Positions 1 to 5,910 of a DNA stretch of 6,466 bases are shown here, in pieces. The stretch is from an uncultured Novosphingobium sp. (GTDB lineage Bacteria > Pseudomonadota > Alphaproteobacteria > Sphingomonadales > Sphingomonadaceae). Position 1 is the first letter of the stretch; each line of letters opens with the position of its first letter. The stretch spans positions 1 through 6,466 of the forward strand of contig CALCQB010000215.1 in assembly GCA_937897535.1 (NCBI GenBank), read 5' to 3'. A program made the position numbers and the translations under genes. The notes below the pieces were generated by a model that worked only from the letters and a program-made list of their open reading frames with translations, was not told the DNA's origin and did not search any database.

Positions 1-896
1 GGACGCAGGCCGAGCAGGTGGCAGATCGCATAGGTCTGGTCGGCGCGGTTGAGGGTATAGAAGTGGAAGTCGCGAACCCCGCCCTGATAGAGCCGGCGGC
101 ACAAGTCGGCGGCCACCGCGGCGGCGATGTGCGCGCGCGGGCCGGGCAGGCGGTCGAGCCCCTCGAACAGTTGGATCATCCAGCCCGGAATCTCGGTATT
201 CCCGCTCATTCGCCGGATTGCGGCGAAGTTGGTCACCGGCATGATCCCAGGCAGGATCGGCGCGGTGATCCCGGCGGCGAGGGCGGAATCGAGGAACCGG
301 AAATAGGCGTCGGTCGAATAGAAGAACTGGGTGATCGCCCGGCTCGCCCCGGCGTCGAGCTTGCGCTTGAGGTTGTCGAGATCGGCCCCGGCGCTGGCCG
401 CTTCGGGATGAACCTCGGGATAGGCGGCGACCGAAATCTCGAAGTCGTGCCGCGCTTTCAGCCCGGCGACCAGTTCGGTCGCCCCGGCATAGCCCTCTGG
501 GTGAGGCTCATAGCGGCCCCCGGCCTCGGGCGGGGGGTCGCCGCGCAATGCGACCACATGACGGACACCGGCTTCCCAGTAACGGTCGGCGACTTCGGCG
601 ATCTCGTCCTTGCTGGCGGCGACGCAAGTCAGATGCGCGGCCGGGACCAGCGCGGTATCCTGCGCGATCCGCGCCACCGTGGCGTGGGTGCGTTCGCGGG
701 TCGATCCGCCCGCGCCATAGGTCACCGAGACGAAGCTGGGATCGAGCGGGGCCAGTTCGACCACCGCATCCCACAGCTGTGCTTCCATCGCCTCGGTCTT
801 GGGCGGGAAGAATTCGAAGCTGACCCGGAAGTCACCGGGGATCGTGACGAACAGCGGGCGGTCCTCGACCCCGCGCAGCAGGGAGGGCGAATTCAT
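1..896 (-). CDS. metF: 5,10-methylenetetrahydrofolate reductase (partial, C-terminal end beyond window)
   Basis: The product reduces 5,10-methylene-THF to 5-methyl-THF with FAD and NAD(P)H in the cytoplasm, supplying the methyl group for methionine synthesis. The reverse-strand reading runs 298 codons without a stop, from ATG at 896 to the window edge. It matches the family along its length: SFEFFPPKTE near residues 26-35, VSVTYGAGGSTRERT at 56-70, HLTC at 88-91, ALRGDPPP at 116-123, ISVAAYPEVHPEA, LKRKLDAGASRAITQFFY, and near the end DFHFYTLNRADQTYAICHLLGLRP. Glu28 (in SFEFF) and Asp120 (in LRGD) fall at the numbers of the catalytic residues of E. coli MetF. The E. coli protein is 296 aa and ends just after the same motif, so only a few residues should be missing. 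The start codon shares ATGA with the stop of the upstream regulator, with an AAGG 10 bases upstream, which implies co-transcription and probably translational coupling. Confidence 0.96.
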   Translation of the reverse strand, partial: MNSPSLLRGVEDRPLFVTIPGDFRVSFEFFPPKTEAMEAQLWDAVVELAPLDPSFVSVTYGAGGSTRERTHATVARIAQDTALVPAAHLTCVAASKDEIAEVADRYWEAGVRHVVALRGDPPPEAGGRYEPHPEGYAGATELVAGLKARHDFEISVAAYPEVHPEAASAGADLDNLKRKLDAGASRAITQFFYSTDAYFRFLDSALAAGITAPILPGIMPVTNFAAIRRMSGNTEIPGWMIQLFEGLDRLPGPRAHIAAAVAADLCRRLYQGGVRDFHFYTLNRADQTYAICHLLGLR

Positions 897-1882
897 GATG
901 CGATTGCCTTGGTGATGGCGGCGCGCTGGGGCGCGCTGGTGCGGGTGCCGGTCCAGATCTTGACGGTCAGCGGCTTGCCCGGCAGCGCCAGCGGCGCGGC
1001 GGCACGGAAACCGGCATCGGCCAGCAGGCCGAGCATCTGCTCGTCGGAAAAGCCCAGGCGGGCATGGGCGTGCTGGCTGCGCAGTTCCTCGCGGTCGTGC
1101 GCGGCAAAGTCGACGATCGCGATGGTCCCGCCCGGGCGGCAGACTCGCGCCGCTTCGGCCAGCGCCGGCTCGGGCTCCTGCGCGTAATGCAGCACCTGAT
1201 GGAACACCACGGTTTCAAAGCTGTCTGCCGCAAACGGCAGTGCGGTGAAATCGCCCTGGACCAGATCGAGCGAACCGGCCGGCAGATCCTGCAGCCGGGT
1301 CCGGGCCAGCCGGAGCATTTCGGGGCTCTTGTCGAGCCCGGTGACCTGCGCGGCGCGCGGGCTGAGCAGCTCGGCGATCCGTCCGGTGCCGGTGCCGACA
1401 TCGAGCAGCGCGCCAAGGCTGGCCCCGTCGAGCGCCCCCAGCAGCGCGGCCTCGACCGGGCCGTCGGGCGAATGGAGCCCGCGCAATTGGTCCCATTCGG
1501 CGGCATGGCGGGCGAAATAGGACTGCGCCGCGCCTTCGCGGGCCGCGCGGATCGCGGCGAGGTGGCGGCGGTCTTCGGCGCAGCGCGCGGCGAACTGGGC
1601 GTCGCCTTCCTCGGCGGTGGCCAGCAGGCGGGCAGCGGCGGCGCCAAGCGGCGGTGCGCGGTGCTCGCCGATCGCGCTGCGCAGGAACACCCAGGCCCCT
1701 TCCTTGCGCCGCTCGGCCAGGCCCGCGTCGCACAGGATCCGGATATGGCGCGAGACCCGTGGCTGGCTTTGCCCCAGCACCAGCGCCAGTTCGCCCACCG
1801 CCAGCTCCATCGCGGCGAGCAGGCGCATGATCCTCAGCCGGGTCGGGTCGGCGAGCGCGCGCAAGGTTGGTTCGATCCGCAT
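893..1882 (-). CDS. ArsR-family winged-helix regulator fused to a class I SAM-dependent methyltransferase domain
   Basis: This 329-aa protein has two domains. Residues about 1-75 form an ArsR-type winged helix: RALADPTRLRIMRLL, then the recognition-helix region QSQPRVSRHIRIL (38-50) and the wing LAERRKEGAWVFLRS (55-69). The ArsR metal-binding ELCVC motif is absent, so it is not an arsenic or metal sensor of the classical kind. Residues about 120-320 form a Rossmann methyltransferase fold: motif I LLDVGTGTG (159-167), acidic Asp184 in VTGLDKSPEML (ribose contact), and Asp211 in VQGDFTALPF. The gene overlaps metF by ATGA. ArsR-family regulators that sense S-adenosylhomocysteine (SahR) control methionine-cycle genes in Proteobacteria. 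By inference this protein uses its methyltransferase fold to sense SAM/SAH and represses itself and metF. True methyltransferase activity cannot be excluded. The start at 1882 is chosen because the HTH begins at once; no clear Shine-Dalgarno is seen. Confidence 0.9.
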   Translation of the reverse strand: MRIEPTLRALADPTRLRIMRLLAAMELAVGELALVLGQSQPRVSRHIRILCDAGLAERRKEGAWVFLRSAIGEHRAPPLGAAAARLLATAEEGDAQFAARCAEDRRHLAAIRAAREGAAQSYFARHAAEWDQLRGLHSPDGPVEAALLGALDGASLGALLDVGTGTGRIAELLSPRAAQVTGLDKSPEMLRLARTRLQDLPAGSLDLVQGDFTALPFAADSFETVVFHQVLHYAQEPEPALAEAARVCRPGGTIAIVDFAAHDREELRSQHAHARLGFSDEQMLGLLADAGFRAAAPLALPGKPLTVKIWTGTRTSAPQRAAITKAIAS

Positions 1883-1890
1883 TGGGACAT

Positions 1891-1919
1891 CATATAAAGA
1901 AATCTTTATATCCGATCAA
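1891..1919 (-). promoter_or_regulatory. Candidate promoter of the regulator-metF operon
   Basis: Read on the minus strand, TTGATC (1919-1914) and TATATG (1896-1891) are separated by 17 bp, each matching four of six bases of the -35 and -10 consensus. The -10 ends 8 bases before the ATG at 1882. Transcription would therefore begin at or within a base or two of the start codon, giving a leaderless or nearly leaderless mRNA, in line with the missing Shine-Dalgarno. The operator palindrome overlaps the -10 and spacer. Confidence 0.5.
1892..1911. promoter_or_regulatory. 20-bp perfect inverted repeat, likely operator of the ArsR-methyltransferase/metF unit
   Basis: ATATAAAGA and TCTTTATAT form two perfect 9-bp arms separated by AA. 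The site is an AT-rich island in a GC-rich region and ends 9 bases before the regulator's start codon. It covers the spacer and most of the -10 element of the predicted minus-strand promoter. This size and placement suit a dimeric winged-helix repressor that blocks RNA polymerase. Two 9-bp arms at this spacing are very unlikely by chance (about 1 in 262,000 per position with uniform bases). That the neighbouring ArsR-type protein binds here is inferred from proximity. Confidence 0.82.
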
Positions 1920-1962
1920 CCGCTGATCTAGTGAATTGTCAGGGCCCACGGCTTTTGCGGGC

Positions 1963-1991
1963 TTGGCAGGCGAATCCAGCGCGGCTAGGCT
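1963..1991 (+). promoter_or_regulatory. Candidate promoter of the first small lipoprotein gene
   Basis: TTGGCA (1963-1968, five of six to the -35 consensus) is followed after exactly 17 bp by TAGGCT (1986-1991, three of six to the -10). The predicted transcript would start near 1998, leaving a leader of about 48 bases before the ATG at 2046. The -10 match is weak, so this is only the best candidate in the gap between 1912 and 2045. Nothing else is recognised in that gap apart from a short imperfect GC-rich hairpin near 1943-1961. Confidence 0.35.
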
Positions 1992-2045
1992 GACGTCATA
2001 GCGGCTGTCCTGCCGCAGGGCCGCGCAGTTTGAAAGGTCGATTCG

Positions 2046-2261
2046 ATGAAGAAGCTTTCAGTCCTGGCATTCGCCGGCACTGCTGCCCTGCTGCTCGCCG
2101 CTTGCGGACAGTCGGAAAGCGCCAAGGAAGAAGGCCAGGCCGACAATGTCGAGATGCCGGCCGAAGAAGCGGTTGGCGATATCGATGCAACCCCGGTGGC
2201 CGATGCCTCGGCCGCAGCCGGTGCTGAAGCCGCGACCAGCAGCGCCCCCGCCAAGCAATAA
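2046..2261 (+). CDS. Small predicted lipoprotein, 71 aa, unknown function
   Basis: The N-terminus is a typical type II (lipoprotein) signal: MKKLSV, a hydrophobic stretch, then the lipobox LLLAAC with Cys20 as the predicted lipidated residue. The mature part, about 52 residues, is low-complexity, acidic and rich in Ala and Glu, without a recognisable fold or any further cysteine. It probably sits in the cell envelope anchored by its lipid; Gly at +2 and Gln at +3 do not match the E. coli inner-membrane retention rule (Asp at +2). AAAGG at 2033-2037 lies 8 bases before the ATG and supports this start. A hairpin terminator follows the stop by 17 bases, so it is probably a single-gene transcript. 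I do not recognise the family. It resembles the many short AACG-type lipoproteins of sphingomonads. Confidence 0.75.
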   Translation: MKKLSVLAFAGTAALLLAACGQSESAKEEGQADNVEMPAEEAVGDIDATPVADASAAAGAEAATSSAPAKQ

Positions 2262-2277
2262 TTTCGTCGCTTCGGTG

Positions 2278-2316
2278 AAAGGCGGGCGGCGGCTGTGGCT
2301 CGCTCGCCCGTCTTTT
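2278..2316 (+). terminator. Probable intrinsic terminator after the first lipoprotein gene
   Basis: AAAGGCGGGCG (2278-2288) can pair with CGCCCGTCTTT (2305-2315) to give an 11-bp stem with a single G-U wobble and a 16-base loop. The 3' arm runs into a short T-rich stretch (TTTTCC). The U tract is short and partly inside the stem, so termination may be incomplete. Confidence 0.6.
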
Positions 2317-2334
2317 CCTTTGCCGCCGGTGCGC

Positions 2335-2340
2335 TATGGT
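2335..2340 (+). promoter_or_regulatory. Candidate -10 element of the second lipoprotein gene
   Basis: TATGGT matches four of six bases of the -10 consensus and ends 6 bases before the ATG at 2347, so the transcript would start about at the start codon. There is no good -35 at the right distance; only T-rich sequence (2312-2318) from the terminator lies there. Kept because the next gene lacks a Shine-Dalgarno and follows a terminator, so it needs its own promoter or read-through. Confidence 0.22.
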
Positions 2341-2346
2341 GCCCCA

Positions 2347-2532
2347 ATGCGCCGGATGATCGCCCTTTCGCTCGTGCTGACTCTGGCCGCTTGCGGGGAT
2401 GATAACCGCACGGCCGGCGGCGTGACCAAGGCCGAAGCCGAAGCGCTCGACAAGGCAGCCGCCCGGCTCGATTCTGCCCGCCCGCCGGTGCCGACCGAAC
2501 AACCGGCCCCCTCGCCCGCGCCGAGCGGTTGA
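2347..2532 (+). CDS. Small predicted lipoprotein, 61 aa, unknown function
   Basis: The protein begins MRRMIALSLVLTLAACGDD: two arginines, a short hydrophobic core and the lipobox LTLAAC with predicted lipidated Cys16. The mature part of about 46 residues contains a potentially helical charged segment (TKAEAEALDKAAARLDSA, about 27-44) and ends in a Pro-rich tail (RPPVPTEQPAPSPAPSG) that could span or touch the cell wall. No known family is recognised. The start at 2347 is preferred over upstream in-frame codons because it puts the signal sequence at the N-terminus; the ATG at 2356 would remove the arginines. No clear Shine-Dalgarno is present. The stop is 65 bases before the dehydrogenase operon and no hairpin terminator is seen there, so read-through into the operon is possible. 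Confidence 0.68.
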   Translation: MRRMIALSLVLTLAACGDDNRTAGGVTKAEAEALDKAAARLDSARPPVPTEQPAPSPAPSG

Positions 2533-2556
2533 TTTTGTCGCGCGGCTTCGTAAGGG

Positions 2557-2568
2557 TCGCTTAAGCGA
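2557..2568. promoter_or_regulatory. 12-bp perfect palindrome upstream of the catabolic operon, possible operator
   Basis: TCGCTTAAGCGA is its own reverse complement. It lies in the 65-base gap before the first operon gene, 29 bases ahead of its ATG and 11 bases ahead of its Shine-Dalgarno. A TetR-, FadR- or MarR-type regulator of acyl-CoA catabolism could bind such a site. No regulator gene for it is in the window and no convincing -35/-10 pair was found around it. One or two such palindromes are expected by chance across the whole window, so only the position makes it notable. Confidence 0.3.
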
Positions 2569-2579
2569 TCGATTAAACC

Positions 2580-2586
2580 GGGAGGA
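2580..2586 (+). promoter_or_regulatory. Strong ribosome-binding site of the SDR gene
   Basis: GGGAGGA is close to a full anti-Shine-Dalgarno match. Its core ends 12 bases before ATG 2598 and 18 bases before the in-frame ATG 2604. The spacing is long but favours 2598. It is the strongest such site in the window. Confidence 0.7.
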
Positions 2587-2597
2587 TTCGCGCCATC

Positions 2598-3512
2598 ATG
2601 GGTATGCTTGAAGGCAAGGTAGTCGCCGTTACCGGGGCCGGACGCGGGGTCGGGCGGGAAATCGCGCTGCTGTGCGCGGCGCACGGCGCGGCGGTAGTGG
2701 TCAACGATCCCGGGGTCGGCGGCGGCGGCGAGGGTGGCGATGCGGGGCCAGCGCAGCAAACTGCCGACGATATCGTTGCGGCCGGCGGCAAGGCCCACGC
2801 CAATCTTGCCTCGGTCGCCGATCCGCTGGGTGCGGCCTCGATCATCGAAGATGCGGTGCAGCGGTTCGGACGGATCGACGCGGTGGTCAACAACGCCGGG
2901 ATCCTGCGCGACGCGATCTGGCACAAGATGAGCTTCGAGGACTGGCGCGCGGTGATCGACGTGCATCTGAACGGCGCGTTCCACGTCTCGAAGGCCGCCA
3001 CGCCATATTTTCGCGAGCAGCAATCGGGCAGCTTCATCCACTTCACCAGCACCTCCGGCCTGATCGGCAACGTGGGGCAGGCCAATTACAGCGCGGCCAA
3101 GCTCGGCATCGTCGGGCTGTCGCAGTCGATCGCGCTCGACATGGCCCGCGCCGGGGTCCGTTCGAACTGCATCGCCCCGTTCGCGTGGAGCCGGATGACC
3201 GCCTCGATCCCCGCTGAAACACCCGAGGCGCAGCAACGGGTCGAGCGGCTCAAGACGATGAGCGCCGACAAGATCGCCCCGCTGGTGGTCTATCTTGCTT
3301 CCGATGCCAGCCAGGACGTGACCAACCAGATCTTCTCGGTCCGCAAGAACGAAATCACGCTCTACAACAAGCCGCGCCCGGTCCGCTCGATGACCAAGGT
3401 CGAAGGCTGGACCCCCGAAGCGATCGCGGCTGAGCTGATTCCGGCGTTCAAGCCGAGCATGGCGCGCGGCGACGAGGTTTCTGCGCACGTCTTCCCTTAC
3501 GATCCCATCTGA
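2598..3512 (+). CDS. Short-chain dehydrogenase/reductase, MFE-2-like; probable 3-hydroxyacyl-CoA dehydrogenase
   Basis: This 304-aa classical SDR likely oxidises a hydroxyl, probably a 3-hydroxyacyl-CoA, to the ketone with NAD+ in the cytoplasm. Visible motifs are the Rossmann glycine motif TGAGRGVG (12-19), Asp37 after beta-2 (VVNDPG, favouring NAD over NADP), NNAG (98-101), catalytic Asn125 (HLNGAF), Ser151, and Tyr164/Lys168 in YSAAK. The Gly-rich loop after NDPG followed by QTADDIVAAGGKA, and the roughly 55-residue C-terminal extension beyond a usual 250-aa SDR, resemble the dehydrogenase domain of peroxisomal multifunctional enzyme type 2 (17-beta-HSD type 4). No hydratase domain is fused. 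It is the first gene of the operon, and its stop overlaps the next gene's Shine-Dalgarno. The family and cofactor are well supported; the substrate is inferred from the neighbours. It could instead act on a cyclic alcohol or another intermediate. Confidence 0.93.
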   Translation: MGMLEGKVVAVTGAGRGVGREIALLCAAHGAAVVVNDPGVGGGGEGGDAGPAQQTADDIVAAGGKAHANLASVADPLGAASIIEDAVQRFGRIDAVVNNAGILRDAIWHKMSFEDWRAVIDVHLNGAFHVSKAATPYFREQQSGSFIHFTSTSGLIGNVGQANYSAAKLGIVGLSQSIALDMARAGVRSNCIAPFAWSRMTASIPAETPEAQQRVERLKTMSADKIAPLVVYLASDASQDVTNQIFSVRKNEITLYNKPRPVRSMTKVEGWTPEAIAAELIPAFKPSMARGDEVSAHVFPYDPI

Positions 3513-3522
3513 GGCGCAATCC

Positions 3523-4677
3523 ATGGACCAGGATATCTTCGACCAGTTCATCGAACAGCTTGAACGCTACGTCCGCGAGCGGCTGATCCCGGCCGAAAAG
3601 GACGTGATCGAGCAGGACCGGATCCCGGACGACATCCTGAACGAAATGCGCGAGATGGGGCTGTTCGGGCTGACCATCCCCGAAGCATACGGCGGCGCGG
3701 GGATGAACATCGCGGAGTATGCCCGGACCATCAACGTGCTGTCCTATGCCATGCCGGCCTTCCGCTCGATCATCTCGATCAATATCGGGATGGTCTGCTC
3801 GGCGCTCAAGAACGGCGGGACCGAGGCGCAGAAGGCTGAATGGCTGCCGCGCCTCGCCGCGGGTGAGATCGCCTGTTTCGGCCTGACCGAGCCAGGCTCG
3901 GGCTCGGATTCGGCGGGAATGCAGACGACTGCGGTGCGCAGCGGCAACGGCTGGGTACTCAACGGGACCAAGCGCTACATCACCAATTCGCCGTTCGCAA
4001 AGCTGGCCCTGATCATGGCCCGGACCACCAAGCAAAGCCTGCCCAAGAACGCGCACGTTTCGGCCTTTCTGGTGCCGACCGACACGCCGGGCGTCAGCAT
4101 CGGTTCGTCCGACAAGAAGATGGGCCAGTCAGGCAGCCACATCGCCGACGTCATCCTCGAGGATGTGGTGCTTCCCGCCGATGCCCTGCTCGGGACCGAG
4201 GAAGGCAAGGGCTTCGGCTTTGCGATGCAGAGCCTCGACAATGGCCGGATTTCGGTCGGCGCGATGGCCACCGCGATGGCTCGCCGCGCGCTCGATTCGG
4301 CGCTGCGCTATGCCAACGAACGCAAGGCCTTTGGCGAGCCGATCGCCAACTTCCAGCTGATCCAGCAAATGTTGGCCGACAGCGAGATCGAGATCTATGC
4401 GGCCGAGTGCATGATGGCGGACGTTACCGCCCGGGCCGACGCCGGCGAAAACGTCCTGCGCAAGGCCGCCGCGTTCAAGGTCTTCGCCAGCGAGATGTGC
4501 GGCCGGGTGGTCGACCGGGTGGTGCAGATCTATGGCGGGGCGGGCTACCTCGCCGAATACGACGCCGAACGCTTCTTCCGCGATGCCCGGGTGCTGCGGA
4601 TCTACGAAGGGACCACGCAGATTCTCCAGCTGCAGATCGCCAAGCACATGCTGCGCGAATGGGCGAGCGCCCAGTAG
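3523..4677 (+). CDS. Acyl-CoA dehydrogenase, FAD-dependent
   Basis: This 384-aa enzyme, of normal family length, introduces the alpha,beta double bond into an acyl-CoA and passes electrons to electron-transfer flavoprotein. It has the N-terminal helical domain (LFGLTIPEAYGGAGM, about 46-60), the first family signature LTEPGSGSD at 121-129 in the middle beta domain, RKAFGEPIANFQLIQ in the C-terminal helical domain, and the second signature QIYGGAGY with the following acidic/basic spacing. The catalytic base is Glu362 in IYEGTTQI, the position used by short- and medium-chain dehydrogenases and not by isovaleryl-CoA dehydrogenase. The Shine-Dalgarno GAGG (3511-3514) overlaps the stop of the preceding gene, 8 bases before the ATG. 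The TAG stop directly abuts the next ATG in the same frame. The acyl substrate cannot be told from sequence alone. Confidence 0.95.
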   Translation: MDQDIFDQFIEQLERYVRERLIPAEKDVIEQDRIPDDILNEMREMGLFGLTIPEAYGGAGMNIAEYARTINVLSYAMPAFRSIISINIGMVCSALKNGGTEAQKAEWLPRLAAGEIACFGLTEPGSGSDSAGMQTTAVRSGNGWVLNGTKRYITNSPFAKLALIMARTTKQSLPKNAHVSAFLVPTDTPGVSIGSSDKKMGQSGSHIADVILEDVVLPADALLGTEEGKGFGFAMQSLDNGRISVGAMATAMARRALDSALRYANERKAFGEPIANFQLIQQMLADSEIEIYAAECMMADVTARADAGENVLRKAAAFKVFASEMCGRVVDRVVQIYGGAGYLAEYDAERFFRDARVLRIYEGTTQILQLQIAKHMLREWASAQ

Positions 4678-5910
4678 ATGTACGACATTCTATCCGGCCT
4701 GAAGATCGTCGAGGTTTCCTCGTTCGTCGCCTCGCCGACCGCCGGGCTCTATTGCGCGCAGTTCGGCGCGGAGGTGGTGCGGGTTGATCACAAGGCCGGC
4801 GGGCTCGACTACGACCGCTACATGATGACCCGCGAGGGCCGTTCGCTCTCGTGGGAGAACCTCAACCGCGCCAAGAAGTCGGTCGCGCTCGACCTGCAAT
4901 CGGACGAGGGTCGCGAGCTGCTGGCCGAGCTGGTCCGCGCGACCGGGCAGCTGATCACCAACCTGCCGGTGAACAGCTTCCTCAGCCATGACAAATTGGC
5001 CGCAGGTCGGCCCGATCTGGCTTCGGTACGGATCATGGGCTGGCACGACGGGCGCCAGGCGATGGACTTCACCGTCAACGCGGCTTCGGGCTATCCGCTG
5101 ATGACCGGGCCCGAGGAATGGGACCCGGCGACCGCGCCGCCGGTCAACCAAGTCCTGCCCGCCTGGGATTTCATCACCGGGGCCTATTGCGCCTTTGCCC
5201 TGCTCGCGGGCCTGCGGCACCGTGATGCGACCGGGCAAGGGATCGAGATGCGGGTTCCCTTGGGCGATGTCGCGATCGGGACCATGGCCAACGCCGGGGC
5301 AATGGCCGAAATGCTCTATCGCGGCGGCGATCGCGAGCGGCTCGGCAATGCGATCTGGGGCGCGTTCGGGCGAGACTTCTTCAGCCGCGACGGCAAGCGG
5401 TTCATGGTCGCGGCCTTGACCCCGAAACAATGGAAGGCGACCGTCGAGGCCTTCGGGCTGGTCGCTGAGGTCGGCGCGCTCGAAGCCCGGCTTGGCGTCA
5501 GCTTCCTGGCCAGCGACCATCAGCGCTTCGTCCACCGGCACCAATTGTTCGACCTGTTCCAGCACGCTGCCGAGCAATTCGACTACGCCGAACTCGCTGC
5601 GCGGCTGACCCGGGCCGGGGCAACCTTCGAACGCTATCGCACGATGTTCGAAGCCGCGAACGATCCCGAACTGGTCGCGGACAATCCGCTGTTCGGACCC
5701 TCGCCCGCCAACCCCAGCGGGTTTTCCTATCCCGCAACCCGCTCGTTCGCCAATCTGCCCGGTGAACCGGTCGGCGATCCCAAACCAGCGCCATACCTGG
5801 GCGAGCATAGCGAAGAAGTGCTGGCCGACCGCCTCGGGCTGTCATCCGGCCAGATCGCTGCGCTGATCGACCGGGGCGTGGTTGCAACCTCAGACAAGGA
5901 TACGAAATGA
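4678..5910 (+). CDS. Class III (CaiB/BaiF) CoA transferase, resembling 2-methylfumaryl-CoA isomerase (Mct)
   Basis: This 410-aa protein is a family III CoA transferase. Such enzymes move CoA between carboxylic acids, via an enzyme aspartyl anhydride, or within one molecule. The N-terminal half carries GLKIVEVSSFVASPTAGLYCAQFGAEVVRVD, LNRAKKSVALDLQSDEGR and DATGQGIEMRVPLGDVAIG, all family hallmarks. The likely catalytic aspartate is Asp164 in LPAWDFITGAY. The wording GGLDYDRY, GRSLSWENLNRAKKS, VNQVLPAWD and GAFGRDF with ALTPKQW recalls, from memory, the Mct (2-methylfumaryl-CoA isomerase) subgroup, which shifts CoA between two carboxyls of one molecule. The gene starts immediately after the TAG of the dehydrogenase with only a weak Shine-Dalgarno (GGGCGAG), so translation is probably coupled. 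In this operon it may activate the growth substrate or relocate CoA on a dicarboxylic intermediate. The class is secure; the Mct-type reaction is a hypothesis. Confidence 0.9.
   Translation: MYDILSGLKIVEVSSFVASPTAGLYCAQFGAEVVRVDHKAGGLDYDRYMMTREGRSLSWENLNRAKKSVALDLQSDEGRELLAELVRATGQLITNLPVNSFLSHDKLAAGRPDLASVRIMGWHDGRQAMDFTVNAASGYPLMTGPEEWDPATAPPVNQVLPAWDFITGAYCAFALLAGLRHRDATGQGIEMRVPLGDVAIGTMANAGAMAEMLYRGGDRERLGNAIWGAFGRDFFSRDGKRFMVAALTPKQWKATVEAFGLVAEVGALEARLGVSFLASDHQRFVHRHQLFDLFQHAAEQFDYAELAARLTRAGATFERYRTMFEAANDPELVADNPLFGPSPANPSGFSYPATRSFANLPGEPVGDPKPAPYLGEHSEEVLADRLGLSSGQIAALIDRGVVATSDKDTK

Noticed and set aside
893..1882. Reading the regulator as an arsenic-resistance ArsR or as a plain ubiquinone/menaquinone-type methyltransferase
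   Set aside because: The ArsR metal-binding cysteine motif is missing, no ars genes are nearby, and the N-terminal winged helix rules out a plain methyltransferase. The metF linkage points to the methionine cycle.
1064..1897. 277-codon plus-strand frame opposite the ArsR-methyltransferase gene, with shorter overlapping frames at 1215-1733 and 1617-1931
   Set aside because: The minus-strand product shows complete HTH and methyltransferase motifs; the opposite frames have none and no ribosome-binding site.
1943..1961. Short GC-rich hairpin with a TTTT loop as a terminator or riboswitch in the divergent region
   Set aside because: Only about four consecutive base pairs form before a mismatch, no U tract follows, and no gene ends there. 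It does not resemble a SAM or other known riboswitch.
1991..1998. 8-bp palindrome TGACGTCA just after the candidate lipoprotein -10
   Set aside because: Palindromes of 8 bases are expected many times in a window of this length, and no longer arms extend it.
2146..2346. Upstream extension of the second lipoprotein to an ATG at 2146
   Set aside because: It would overlap the first lipoprotein gene and the hairpin terminator and bury the signal peptide and lipobox inside the protein. The start at 2347 is far more sensible.
2715..2740. GGC/GGT-rich run in the SDR gene that looks like a microsatellite
   Set aside because: It codes for the Gly-rich loop after NDPG that is usual in MFE-2-like dehydrogenases and shows no perfect tandem repetition beyond a few units.
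2334..3551. 405-codon open frame on the minus strand opposite the SDR gene, and similar long antisense frames at 18-1187 (+), 3448-4056 (-), 4129-4647 (-) and 4690-5808 (-)
   Set aside because: They mirror strongly supported genes and read as Arg/Gly/Asp/His/Pro-rich sequence without family motifs. Such frames are the usual by-product of high-GC codon bias.
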